Shown: positions 19,903 to 29,516 of the stretch, in pieces
Numbering within the stretch: the first letter of the stretch is position 1
Layout: each line of letters starts with the position of its first letter
Assembly (NCBI GenBank): GCA_030606335.1
Contig: JAUWGP010000008.1
Span: 28,638-92,637, forward strand
Direction: 5' to 3'
Origin: Caldifarciminota bacterium
GTDB lineage: Bacteria > Hydrothermota > UBA3073
Length of the DNA stretch: 64,000 nt
The notes under the pieces: generated by a model
Told to the model about the DNA's origin: nothing
Database searches by the model: none
The model's input: the letters and a program-made list of their open reading frames with translations, nothing else
Position numbers and translations under genes: made by a program

Positions 19903-20451
19903 ATGTCTAAGATTGGGAAAAAACCTATACCAATTCCAGATGGTGTTAAGTTCGGGATGAAAGGAAACGTAGTAAGGGTATCTGGACCGAAGGGTGAACT
20001 CTCAAGAGAAATACATCCTGAGTTTAATGTTAAAATAAAAGATGGTAATTTGTTTGTGTCTCCAAAACGGGAATCACGGTTTCTTCAACCCTATTATGGA
20101 TTAACTCGTGCACTTATAGCCAATATGGTTGAGGGAGTAAGTAAAGGATTTACAAAAGTCTTAAGATTGGTGGGTGTTGGGTATAGGGCTAAAATGAAAG
20201 ACAGTACGATTGAACTATCCCTGGGCTTCTCTCATCCTGTTATTTTCCAACCTCCAGAGGGTGTGAAAATAGAGGTTCCCGAACCACAGCGGATTGTTGT
20301 AACTGGTATAGATAAAGAGGTGGTTGGTGATAGTGCGAGCAAAATAAGGAGCTTCAAACCACCTGAACCATATAAAGGTAAGGGTGTTAGGTACGAGGGT
20401 GAATATGTAAGGAGAAAACCAGGAAAACGTGCAGTGTCTACAGGTATATAA
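19903..20451 (+). CDS. rplF: 50S ribosomal protein L6
   Basis: MSKIGKKPIPIPDGVKF...LRLVGVGYRAKMKDSTIELSLGFSHPV. Confidence 0.98.
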   Translation: MSKIGKKPIPIPDGVKFGMKGNVVRVSGPKGELSREIHPEFNVKIKDGNLFVSPKRESRFLQPYYGLTRALIANMVEGVSKGFTKVLRLVGVGYRAKMKDSTIELSLGFSHPVIFQPPEGVKIEVPEPQRIVVTGIDKEVVGDSASKIRSFKPPEPYKGKGVRYEGEYVRRKPGKRAVSTGI

Positions 20452-20536
20452 TAAACACCGAAATCGTGGCTCATGTTCGTGAATCGTGATTGTTTATTTT
20501 TGCGAACAACGGGCACGGATAACGAAATTTAGGATT

Positions 20537-20875
20537 ATGGTGAACAGAAGAGAGCGAAGACATAAACGGATACGTAAGAAGGTTTTTGGTACTGATAGAA
20601 GGCCAAGACTCTCTATCTATAGAAGTCTTAGATATATATATGCTCAGTTGATCGACGATATCAATTCCTCCACTATATTAACTTTTTCCACACAGATGCT
20701 TAAAGTTGAAAAGTTGAGCACGATGAATGCGGCAAGGGAATGTGGAAGAAGACTGGCAGAAAAGGCAAGGGAAAAAGGGATAGAAAACGTTGTGTTTGAT
20801 CGTTCTGGGTATAAATATCATGGTAGAATAAAGGCACTTGCCGAAGGTGCAAAAGAGGGTGGTCTTAATTTTTAA
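20537..20875 (+). CDS. rplR: 50S ribosomal protein L18
   Basis: MVNRRERRHKRIRKKVFGTDRRPRLSIYRSLRYIYAQLIDD; start trimmed. Confidence 0.96.
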   Translation: MVNRRERRHKRIRKKVFGTDRRPRLSIYRSLRYIYAQLIDDINSSTILTFSTQMLKVEKLSTMNAARECGRRLAEKAREKGIENVVFDRSGYKYHGRIKALAEGAKEGGLNF

Positions 20876-20881
20876 TTTTGT

Positions 20882-21370
20882 TTGTCGGGGGTTATTGTGA
20901 ACGAAGAAAGAGAATTTGAAGAAAGGGTAGTTGATGTCAATCGTGTATCAAAGGTAGTTAAAGGTGGGAAACGGTTTAGATTTTCTGCAACAGTAATAGT
21001 TGGAGACGGTGTTTCGCGTATAGGAATCGGGTTTGGAAAGGCCCATGAGGTTGCATCTGCAGTCAGGAAGGGTGTAGAGAGGGCTCAAAGGAGCATGAAG
21101 ACTGTCAAGGTTATTAATGGAACTATCCCTCATTCTCTTGTTTCAAAGTGTGGAGGCGCAAGACTTTTTATGAAACCTGCTGCCCCCGGCACCGGTGTAA
21201 TAGCCTGTGAACCAGTAAGGGCTGTATTAGAACTTGCTGGTGTGAGAGATATTCTAACAAAGTCTCTGGGCAGCAATACAACAAAAAACCTTGTAAAGGC
21301 AACGCTTAATGGTCTTGTATCAATGCGAACCAAAGAAGAGGTAGAGAAGATCAGGGGTGTTAAGTTATAG
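20882..21370 (+). CDS. rpsE: 30S ribosomal protein S5
   Basis: EERVVDVNRVSKVVKGGKRFRFSATVIVGDGVSRIGIGFGKAHEV. Confidence 0.98.
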   Translation: MSGVIVNEEREFEERVVDVNRVSKVVKGGKRFRFSATVIVGDGVSRIGIGFGKAHEVASAVRKGVERAQRSMKTVKVINGTIPHSLVSKCGGARLFMKPAAPGTGVIACEPVRAVLELAGVRDILTKSLGSNTTKNLVKATLNGLVSMRTKEEVEKIRGVKL

Positions 21371-21403
21371 AGATTTGTTGTAAATAAGTTTGATTATAAT
21401 TAT

Positions 21404-21628
21404 ATGAAAAAGATAAAGGTTATACAGGTTAAAAGTAAGATAGGGATGAAGTATGACCAGAAGCGTACCCTTGAAGCCCTTGGTCTACATCATCCGAACG
21501 ATGAAAGGGTTCATAATGATACTCCTCAGATACGAGGTATGATAACGAAGATAAGGCATCTTGTAAGAGTTGAGGATGTCGAAACTAAGAAAAATAATAT
21601 GAAAGAAACCACAGAGTCCACAGAGTAA
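21404..21628 (+). CDS. rpmD: 50S ribosomal protein L30
   Basis: MKKIKVIQVKSKIGMKYDQKRTLEALGLHHPNDERVHNDTPQIRGMITKIRHLVRVE; tail KETTESTE. Confidence 0.95.
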   Translation: MKKIKVIQVKSKIGMKYDQKRTLEALGLHHPNDERVHNDTPQIRGMITKIRHLVRVEDVETKKNNMKETTESTE

Positions 21629-21762
21629 ATTTAATTCTCTGTGGCTCCCCTGTTAAATAAAGAACCAGGAGTTATGACTTGTAATTAATTTTGTAAATAT
21701 TTAACAGGGTGAATCCGTGGTTGAGGTTTTTACACTGCCAGGATGTAGGATAGGAGTTATTT

Positions 21763-22386
21763 ATGGGAGTACTGGATAATCTTAAGAAAATTAGAGGAAA
21801 AGAAAAAAAGAGACGGGGTAGGGGTACATCATCTGGTGTGGGTGGAACATCTGGCAGAGGACATAAGGGTGAGAGGTCAAGATCAGGTAAAAAGATATCT
21901 CCATGGTTTGAAGGAGGTCAGACTCCACTATACAGGAGACTACCAAAGAGAGGATTTCGCAATCCGTCATCGGTTGAGTACCAGATATTGAATGTTGGTG
22001 ATCTCAATAAATTAGAGGATGGAACTGTGGTCAACAAAGTTCTACTTTATGAGAAGGGTTTTGTAAAAAGGAACAAGGCTATAAAAATACTTGGTAATGG
22101 AGAACTTACGAAAAAACTTACCATAGAAGACATAAAGGTTTCTAAATCTGCCAAGGATAAGGTAGAAGCAAGAGGTGGAAGTGTTGTTGTGATAGGAAAG
22201 AAGTTAGAGGAGGCGAAGCCTGAGGAAACTGAAGAGATAAAAGGCAGTGAGAATAATATCAAAAAAGAGGAAACAGACGAGGAAGGAGAAATCAAGGAAG
22301 AAGATGCACAAGTAGAAGAGAAAGAAGAAGTGATAATGGAAGAGAAAGTAGAAAAGGAAGTGGAAAAGGATAGTGGTGAGGAGTAA
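21763..22386 (+). CDS. rplO: 50S ribosomal protein L15 with long acidic C-terminal extension
   Basis: RGRGTSSGVGGTSGRGHKGERSRSGKKISPWFEGGQTPLYRRLPKRGF; ~60-residue Glu-rich tail. Confidence 0.96.
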   Translation: MGVLDNLKKIRGKEKKRRGRGTSSGVGGTSGRGHKGERSRSGKKISPWFEGGQTPLYRRLPKRGFRNPSSVEYQILNVGDLNKLEDGTVVNKVLLYEKGFVKRNKAIKILGNGELTKKLTIEDIKVSKSAKDKVEARGGSVVVIGKKLEEAKPEETEEIKGSENNIKKEETDEEGEIKEEDAQVEEKEEVIMEEKVEKEVEKDSGEE

Positions 22387-22455
22387 ATAAAGGGTGACAA
22401 TGGGAAAATTTTACTTGTAAAATTATTATCTTCAAACTGACCAATCTGATATACT

Positions 22456-23769
22456 ATGTTTGCAACACTAAGAAACGCATTTAAGATACCTGACTTGCGA
22501 AACAAGATTTTCTTTACACTTGCGATATTTGTAGTATACAGGTTGGGCGGCCATATACCCATGCCTGGTATTAATACGGCTGCACTTTCCAGTTTCTTTG
22601 AGACCGCCAGAACAACTGCACTTGGGCTCTATGACATATTCGTTGGAGGTGGACTTTCTTCAGGAGCTATTTTTGGATTGGGAATAATGCCGTATATATC
22701 TGCATCTATTATAATGCAGCTACTGGGTGCAGCACTACCTTATTTTCAGAAATTACAGAGAGAGGGTGAAGAGGGCAGAAGAAAGATTAATCAGTATACA
22801 AGGTATCTTACAGTAGGAATAGCTGCCATACAGGCACTTGGTGTATGTATATTTCTTGAGTCTGCAAGAGCCCCCTCAGGAGAGGTTGTAGTAATTTTTC
22901 CTGGATTAACCTTTAGACTTCTTTCTGTTCTTACGCTGGTAACAGGAACGCTATTTATAATGTGGTTGGGTGAGCTTATTACAGACAGGGGTATTGGAAA
23001 TGGTATATCACTAATAATAATGATTGGAATTGTAGCCAGATTCCCAAGAGACACTATTGCCACATTCAACATGGTGCGTATTGGGGCGATGAGTCCACTC
23101 GCGGCAGTAATTGTGGCAGCAGTTATTATCGGTATAATTGCGAGTGTTGTCTTAATAACACAGGGGCAGCGAAGAATTCCAGTTCAATATGCCCAGAGAG
23201 TCATTGGGAGGAAGATTTATGGTGGAAGGTCTACTCATCTTCCATTGAATGTGAATGCCGCAGGTATAATACCAATAATATTTGCACAGGCTGTTCTTAC
23301 TTTCCCAGCAACGATTGCTCGATTTTTTTCAGGAAGCGACTTTGTTCAAACCCTGGTAGGATTTTTTACACCCGCAAACTTGTTGTATAATATAGTATAC
23401 GCAGGTCTGATAGTGTTTTTCGCCTATTTCTACACAGCGGTTGTCTTGAATCCCATTGATATTGCGGATAATATGAAGAAGTATGGGGGATTTATACCTG
23501 GAGTACGACCTGGAAAGAACACTGCCGACTATATTGATAGGATAATATCCCGCGTGACTCTACCTGGTTCCCTGTTTTTTGCTGCAGTAGCGATAATTCC
23601 CGCCATAATCTTCAGAAAGATAAATGCGCCATTTGTTTTTGGTGGTACATCTGTTCTCATAGTTGTAGGTGTTGCGCTTGATACAGTAAGGCAGATAGAG
23701 GCACAGCTTACGATGAGACATTATGATGGATTCTTGAGAAAAGGGAAGATAAGAGGTAGAAGAGGTTAA
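22456..23769 (+). CDS. secY: Preprotein translocase subunit SecY
   Basis: FATLRNAFKIPDLRNKIFFTLAIFVVYRLGGHIPMPGI; VQYAQRVIGRKIYGGRSTHLPLNVNAAGIIPIIFA. Confidence 0.98.
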   Translation: MFATLRNAFKIPDLRNKIFFTLAIFVVYRLGGHIPMPGINTAALSSFFETARTTALGLYDIFVGGGLSSGAIFGLGIMPYISASIIMQLLGAALPYFQKLQREGEEGRRKINQYTRYLTVGIAAIQALGVCIFLESARAPSGEVVVIFPGLTFRLLSVLTLVTGTLFIMWLGELITDRGIGNGISLIIMIGIVARFPRDTIATFNMVRIGAMSPLAAVIVAAVIIGIIASVVLITQGQRRIPVQYAQRVIGRKIYGGRSTHLPLNVNAAGIIPIIFAQAVLTFPATIARFFSGSDFVQTLVGFFTPANLLYNIVYAGLIVFFAYFYTAVVLNPIDIADNMKKYGGFIPGVRPGKNTADYIDRIISRVTLPGSLFFAAVAIIPAIIFRKINAPFVFGGTSVLIVVGVALDTVRQIEAQLTMRHYDGFLRKGKIRGRRG

Positions 23770-24404
23770 TGAAAATATTATTCATAGGCCCTCCTGGTTC
23801 AGGTAAGGGAACACAGGCGAGGATGCTGGCTAATGAGCTCAAAATACCGTTTGTCTCAATGGGGGATATAATTCGTGATGAAATAGGAAAACGAACAAAG
23901 TTAGGGCTTGAAGCAAGAAATTATGTGATAAAAGGGCAACTTGTGCCAGACGAAACTGTTGTAAGTATATTAGAAACAAATTTACCCGAATCTTTTGTTC
24001 TTGATGGATTTCCCAGGAATCTCTCACAGGCAAGACTTTTTGAGAAGATTAAACAAGATTTTGTATTTTACATATCTCTTGGCTTTGATGAAGCAGTTAA
24101 AAGGATTACAAATAGAAGTGTTTGCCCAGGGTGTAAAAAGGTATATAATCTGTTGACAGATCCTCCTAAAAAGGATAGTATATGCGATGTATGTGGTGCT
24201 AAATTGATGACAAGAGAGGATGACACTGTGGATACTGTGAAGAGAAGAATGGCAATCTATGAAAGGAAAACCTATCCACTTATTAAATATTTTAAAAAGA
24301 GAAGCGTGCTTAAAGAAATAGATGGAAACGGTGGCATAAAAGAGGTGTATGATAGAATCAGACAGGTATTTGACAGAACAGCACAAGATGTCCCAACAGA
24401 GTAG
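23769..24404 (+). CDS. adk: Adenylate kinase with four-Cys LID
   Basis: MKILFIGPPGSGKGTQARMLA; CPGCKKVYNLLTDPPKKDSICDVCG. Confidence 0.97.
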   Translation: MKILFIGPPGSGKGTQARMLANELKIPFVSMGDIIRDEIGKRTKLGLEARNYVIKGQLVPDETVVSILETNLPESFVLDGFPRNLSQARLFEKIKQDFVFYISLGFDEAVKRITNRSVCPGCKKVYNLLTDPPKKDSICDVCGAKLMTREDDTVDTVKRRMAIYERKTYPLIKYFKKRSVLKEIDGNGGIKEVYDRIRQVFDRTAQDVPTE

Positions 24405-24476
24405 ATATTTTAAGGAATGTTTTATTTTGTAGTTCTGTTATGTGATTTTTTTATAAGATTTAATTGTTGCTGATTT

Positions 24477-24695
24477 ATGGCAGAAAAGAAAGGTATAAGG
24501 GTTGAAGGTAAGGTTCAGGAGGCACTAAAGGGAGGAATGTTCCGAGTGGTTCTTGATAACGGGCATAGGGTTCTTGCTCATGTATCTGGAAAAATGAGGG
24601 TAAACTTTATAAAAATACTACCAGGTGACAGAGTTGTTGTTGAGCTTTCACCCTATGATTTGACGAGAGGGAGGATACTACACAGATTTAAGTGA
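24477..24695 (+). CDS. infA: Translation initiation factor IF-1
   Basis: [68 protein letters not shown]. Confidence 0.97.
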   Translation: MAEKKGIRVEGKVQEALKGGMFRVVLDNGHRVLAHVSGKMRVNFIKILPGDRVVVELSPYDLTRGRILHRFK

Positions 24696-24754
24696 GATAC
24701 GTGATTTTTCAAATTTTAAATACTAAATACTGTTTGATATTGGAATTTGCCTGC

Positions 24755-24783
24755 CCCGTTAGATGATTATTATCTAATGGGGT
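24755..24783 (+). promoter_or_regulatory. Stem-loop between infA and rpmJ
   Basis: CCCCGTTAGAT gattatt ATCTAATGGGG inverted repeat. Confidence 0.6.
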
Positions 24784-24828
24784 GAAGGATTTAAGATTTG
24801 TAATTTATCTGGGATAATAGGAGTATCA

Positions 24829-24942
24829 ATGAAGGTAAGGACTTCTGTAAAAAAGATATGTGCGAAATGTCAGATAGTAAAGAGAAAGGGCGTTTTAAGG
24901 GTTATATGTCAGAACCCAAAACATAAACAGAGACAAGGATAA
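24829..24942 (+). CDS. rpmJ: 50S ribosomal protein L36 (not in ORF track, 37 aa)
   Basis: Manual translation [37 protein letters not shown]; Zn-ribbon C-x2-C...C...H. Confidence 0.97.
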   Translation: MKVRTSVKKICAKCQIVKRKGVLRVICQNPKHKQRQG

Positions 24943-25107
24943 GCGGTTGCTTTCAGCAACCTAAATGTAAAAATCAAAATGTAAATTTTAAAATTTTGAT
25001 ATTCGATCTTAGATTATGGATAACGGACCACGGATTCTGGATCACGAATTTACGATTCACGATTTTTAATTTTTAATATTTAATATTTAATTTTACTAAG
25101 GGGTTGG

Positions 25108-25494
25108 ATGGCGAGAATTTCTGGTGTTGAACTTCCCTCAAATAAAAGAATAGAGATTGCACTTACATATATATATGGTATTGGAAGAACCTCTGCAAAC
25201 GAGATATTACAAAAGAGTAAGATTTTACCAGATATAAGGGTAAAGGATTTAACTGATGAACAGGTTGATGTATTAAGGAATGTAATTGAATCTGATTATA
25301 AAATTGAAGGTGCGCTAAGGCTTGAAATTCAGGAGAATATAAAGAGACTCATTAACATAAATTGCTTAAGGGGTCTAAAGCACAAGAGAGGAATGCCAGT
25401 AAGAGGTCAGCGAACCCGAACTAATGCCAGGACAAGAAAGGGACCCAGAAAGGGTTCTATAGCGCTGAAGAAAAAATCAAAGATGAAGAAGTAA
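25108..25494 (+). CDS. rpsM: 30S ribosomal protein S13
   Basis: [25 protein letters not shown]...[24 protein letters not shown]. Confidence 0.98.
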   Translation: MARISGVELPSNKRIEIALTYIYGIGRTSANEILQKSKILPDIRVKDLTDEQVDVLRNVIESDYKIEGALRLEIQENIKRLININCLRGLKHKRGMPVRGQRTRTNARTRKGPRKGSIALKKKSKMKK

Positions 25495-25507
25495 ATTATA
25501 GGGGGGT

Positions 25508-25882
25508 TTGATGAAAAAAAGGAGGTTGAGAAAGGCACCCGAAAGTGGTGTGGTTCACATATTGTCAACTTTTAATAATACAATAGTTACAATAACAGAT
25601 GAGAAAGGGAATTGTCTTTCATGGGCAAGTGCTGGAAGCATAGGTTTCAAGGGTTCTAAAAAGGGAACCCCATATGCAGCAGGTATATGTGCGAAGAAGG
25701 TTGCAAGAGGGCTTGCCGATATAGGTCTGAGAAATGTAGACGTGTGGGTTAAGGGTCCAGGTGCTGGAAGGGACTCAGCTGTAAGAGCTATAAAGGCGGC
25801 GAGATTAAAAATTACATATATAAGGGACGTAACACCTATTCCTCATAACGGATGTAGGCCCCCAAAGAAGAGGAGGATATAG
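25508..25882 (+). CDS. rpsK: 30S ribosomal protein S11
   Basis: [45 protein letters not shown]...[15 protein letters not shown]. Confidence 0.98.
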   Translation: MMKKRRLRKAPESGVVHILSTFNNTIVTITDEKGNCLSWASAGSIGFKGSKKGTPYAAGICAKKVARGLADIGLRNVDVWVKGPGAGRDSAVRAIKAARLKITYIRDVTPIPHNGCRPPKKRRI

Positions 25883-25883
25883 T

Positions 25884-26504
25884 ATGGCTGTATACCATGG
25901 ACCAGTCTGCAGACTTTGTAGACGAGAAGGAAGGAAACTATTTTTAAAGGGAAAGAGGTGTGTTTCGGGTAAATGTGCGATTGAGAGAGCACGTAAGAAG
26001 CCAGGCGAACAGGGGAAGGGTTATAGGCGTAAGGAGACAGATTATGGTAGGCATCTAAGAGAAAAGCAAAGGGTAAAAAGGATGTATGGAATGACAGAAC
26101 ATCAATTCAGGAACTGTTTTGAACGAGCAGCAAAAAAGAAAGGTGTGACTGGTGAAGAACTGCTAAAGGGTCTTGAGATGCGCCTGGATAATGTAATATA
26201 TCGTGCTGGACTTGCGAGGTCGAGAAGTGAAGCAAGGCAGCTCGTTACACATGGTCATTTTAGGGTGAACGACAGAAGAGTTGATATACCCTCATATACA
26301 GTTAAAACGGGTGAGATAATAACCATGAGAGAAAAGAAGATTCCTGGAAATATACAGGATGCTATTGTTATGGATGTTACTCCTCCAAAGTGGATTACGC
26401 TTGATAAAAAAGCCATAAGAATAGAGATCTCTGATCTACCCAAGAGGATTGATGTGACCGAAGAGATAGAAGAGAGACTTATCGTTGAACTTTATTCTAA
26501 ATGA
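25884..26504 (+). CDS. rpsD: 30S ribosomal protein S4 (zinc-binding C+ form)
   Basis: CRLCRREGRKLFLKGKRC; EKQRVKRMYGMTEHQFRNCFERA. Confidence 0.97.
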   Translation: MAVYHGPVCRLCRREGRKLFLKGKRCVSGKCAIERARKKPGEQGKGYRRKETDYGRHLREKQRVKRMYGMTEHQFRNCFERAAKKKGVTGEELLKGLEMRLDNVIYRAGLARSRSEARQLVTHGHFRVNDRRVDIPSYTVKTGEIITMREKKIPGNIQDAIVMDVTPPKWITLDKKAIRIEISDLPKRIDVTEEIEERLIVELYSK

Positions 26505-26583
26505 GAATCTGATTTTTTCTTTGACTCTTAAAGTTGATAGGTCGTGAATTATATTATAAATGATGTATTTTTTTATTCCTTAG

Positions 26584-26631
26584 AAAGGATACATAGGATA
26601 AGAAATTTCTTATCGTTCGTATCCTTTTTCT
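26584..26631 (+). terminator. Terminator-like long hairpin between rpsD and rpoA
   Basis: AAAGGATAC atag GATAAGAAATTTCTTATC gttc GTATCCTTT + TTCTT. Confidence 0.65.
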
Positions 26632-26783
26632 TCGTATTGTCAATTCAGATATAATCTTAAATAGTAACTCGCCTATCGCAGACAGGAAGTAGGTGTTTTT
26701 AAGGTATATATTAAGCGTTAAATAACTCTGATTATCATAGGCTTATAATTTTTATAGTACTTTAATATCTTTAGGGGGTAAGG

Positions 26784-27746
26784 ATGAAATTGAGACCATT
26801 TCAAATACCTGACAAGGTAGAAACAGTCGAGGTTAGTGATAGATATACCAAATTCGTTTTGTCTCCTATAGAGAGGAGTTTTGGCACTACGCTTGGAAAC
26901 TCTTTTAGAAGAACACTGCTTTCATCAATGCAGGGTTCTTCAATCATTTCAGTAAAGATAGAGGGTGTTCTACATGAGTTTTCAACCATTGATGGAGTCC
27001 TTGAGGACCTTCCGCGGATACTACTGAATCTTAAGGGAGTAAAGATAAAATTGTTTGATGAGTTTGAGAAGGAGATACCACTCTTGTTTAACAAAAAAGG
27101 ACCAGTTTACGCAAAGGATATCGAATCTGACGGAAGCTTCGAAATAGTAAACCCCAAACATCTTATTACAACTGTTGTACGAGAAGATGTTAATCTGAAT
27201 ATGATTCTCGGGATAGGTACGGGTAGGGGATATGTACCACGTGAAGAATTGCCTGGATATAACCGCGCGCCCATTGGTACAATATTCTTAGATGCTCTCT
27301 ATTCACCTATTGAGAGGGTAGAATTTAAGGTTGAGAGTACTGGTGTTGGAAATCGTGAGAAGCTTATTCTCGAGATCTGGACTGATGGAAGAATTAAGCC
27401 AGAAGATGCTGTAACAATAGCAGCTGCACTCTTAAGAGATCACATTGAACCCTTTCTTAAAATCCGTGAAATTACCATTGAAAGAGAGAAAGAGGAACCC
27501 GAAGATAAGAGAAAACTAAGGCAGATACTGGACATAAAGATTTCAGAACTTGAATTATCAGTTAGGGCTGCTAACTGTCTTAAGACTGCAGGCATTGAAA
27601 GATTGAGAGACCTTGTTCAGATGACGGAACAGGAGATGCTCAAATTCCCCAATTTTGGAAAGAAGTCCTTGCAGGAGCTATCTGGCATACTTAAGAGTTA
27701 TGGTCTTGAATTCGGAATGGAGCAATTAAGAATGGAGGAGAAATGA
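26784..27746 (+). CDS. rpoA: DNA-directed RNA polymerase subunit alpha
   Basis: YTKFVLSPIERSFGTTLGNSFRRTLLSSMQGSSIISVKIEGVLHEFSTIDGV; C-terminal alpha-CTD. Confidence 0.98.
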   Translation: MKLRPFQIPDKVETVEVSDRYTKFVLSPIERSFGTTLGNSFRRTLLSSMQGSSIISVKIEGVLHEFSTIDGVLEDLPRILLNLKGVKIKLFDEFEKEIPLLFNKKGPVYAKDIESDGSFEIVNPKHLITTVVREDVNLNMILGIGTGRGYVPREELPGYNRAPIGTIFLDALYSPIERVEFKVESTGVGNREKLILEIWTDGRIKPEDAVTIAAALLRDHIEPFLKIREITIEREKEEPEDKRKLRQILDIKISELELSVRAANCLKTAGIERLRDLVQMTEQEMLKFPNFGKKSLQELSGILKSYGLEFGMEQLRMEEK

Positions 27747-28132
27747 GACATCGTTCGAAGATAGTGAAATTGGGAAGGGAGAAACAGAAGCGGGATGCAA
27801 TGCTTAGAAGTCTTGTTATATCTCTCCTCACACACCATTCTATAAAGACAACACAGGAAAAGGCAAAACTAACAAGGCATCTTGCAGAGAGGGTTATTAC
27901 TCTATCTAAAAGGGGCGATCTTCACTCAAGGAGACTTGCTTACTCTCTCTTGGGTAATAAGAAGGCTGTCAAGAAGTTATGGGAGGAGATTGCACCAAAA
28001 TATATGGACAGGGATGGTGGATATACAAGAGTTCTGAATTTAGGTAGCAGAAAGGGAGACGGTGCCAGTGTCTGTTTGTTAGAAATGGTAGACATGGAAA
28101 AGGTGATGAGGAGAAAGCCCAAAGAGGAATAA
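27743..28132 (+). CDS. rplQ: 50S ribosomal protein L17
   Basis: MRHRSKIVKLGREKQKRDAMLRSLVISLLTHHSIKTTQEKAKLTRHLAERVITL. Confidence 0.97.
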   Translation: MRHRSKIVKLGREKQKRDAMLRSLVISLLTHHSIKTTQEKAKLTRHLAERVITLSKRGDLHSRRLAYSLLGNKKAVKKLWEEIAPKYMDRDGGYTRVLNLGSRKGDGASVCLLEMVDMEKVMRRKPKEE

Positions 28133-28133
28133 T

Positions 28134-29231
28134 ATGCCTTTACTTCTCTCTGGTAATGAGGCAATAGTGGAAGGGGCACTTGCCTCTGGGTGCCGAATGT
28201 TTGGCGGTTATCCTATTACTCCATCCTCTGATATTGCAGAGAAGATGTCACTTCGACTCCCCAAAATGGGGGGAAAGTTTATTCAGATGGAGGACGAAAT
28301 TGCGAGTCTCGGTGCCTGCCTTGGTTCTTCCCTTACGGGTATAAGATCTATGACAGCAACTTCGGGTCCTGGTTTCTCTTTGATGCAGGAGCATATAGGT
28401 TTTGCAGCAATGGCTGAGATACCCTGCGTAATTGTTAATGTGCAAAGAGGCGGACCATCAACAGGACTTCCCACATACCCATCGCAGGGAGACGTCATGC
28501 AGTCGAGGTGGGGAACTCATGGTGATCATCCAATAATAGTTCTTGTGCCATTTTCTATATTAGAATGTTACACCCTTACAATAAAAGCCTTCAACTACTC
28601 AGACAAATTTAGGACTCCAGTGATCATCCTTTCTGATGAAATTCTTGCTCATTTAAGGGAAAAGATTGAGTTATTGAAAGAGATAGATGTAAAAGTTCGA
28701 AATTTTCCAGAGGTTCCTCCCGAGGAATACCTTCCATTTGATTCAAGATATTTGGTTCCCCCACTTGCACCTTATGGAAAGGGATATAGATTCCATATAA
28801 CAGGTCTTGTCCACGATGAAACCGGATTCCCAACAGCAGACCCAGAAAAAGTTCGAAGTCTTCAGGAGAGGCTTGCAAGCAAGATTCCGGAAGAGGAAGT
28901 AAGGGATATGGATGTACGTTATATGGATGATGCAAGAATATGTTTGTTTTCCATCGGTTCCATAGCAAGGAGTGCTCTTAGAGCTGTACTACAACTTCGA
29001 AAAAAGAATAAAAAAGTTGGATTTATACGCCCCATCACAGTCTGGCCTTTTCCTTATGATGAGATAAAAAGATTATCCAGAGATTTGGATGTAATATATG
29101 TATGTGAGATGAATATGGGACAAATTGTAGGAGAAGTAGAACGTGCAGCAGAATGTGATGTGAGGTTTATTGGAAAGGCGGATGGAACGATTATTTCGCC
29201 CGGTGAGATTTTGTACCGTGTTATGCATTGA
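28134..29231 (+). CDS. korA: 2-oxoacid:ferredoxin oxidoreductase subunit alpha
   Basis: LLSGNEAIVEGALASGCRMFGGYPITPSSDIAEKMS...QMEDEIASLGACLGSSLTG. Confidence 0.9.
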   Translation: MPLLLSGNEAIVEGALASGCRMFGGYPITPSSDIAEKMSLRLPKMGGKFIQMEDEIASLGACLGSSLTGIRSMTATSGPGFSLMQEHIGFAAMAEIPCVIVNVQRGGPSTGLPTYPSQGDVMQSRWGTHGDHPIIVLVPFSILECYTLTIKAFNYSDKFRTPVIILSDEILAHLREKIELLKEIDVKVRNFPEVPPEEYLPFDSRYLVPPLAPYGKGYRFHITGLVHDETGFPTADPEKVRSLQERLASKIPEEEVRDMDVRYMDDARICLFSIGSIARSALRAVLQLRKKNKKVGFIRPITVWPFPYDEIKRLSRDLDVIYVCEMNMGQIVGEVERAAECDVRFIGKADGTIISPGEILYRVMH

Positions 29232-29516
29232 ACACTGAACTCCGCACCTAAATATATAACGCAGATTCACGGGATAGAGAATTTCAATATAGAGAATTAA
29301 CTGCGAAAATCATAACTACCTGCCGTCAGGAAGGGAGATTTTCTACTGGATTTATAACAAACTGGGCTCAAAAAGGAAAGCTTTTCTAACTATCTGTAGA
29401 CAGTTGATAACATTAGAAAAAATAAAATAAAGAATCATGATGATCAGCGCAGATCTGCGTCCTAAAAAACAGGCGTATTACAATAGGTATGGAATAAAGT
29501 TGCATATAATCAAGTT

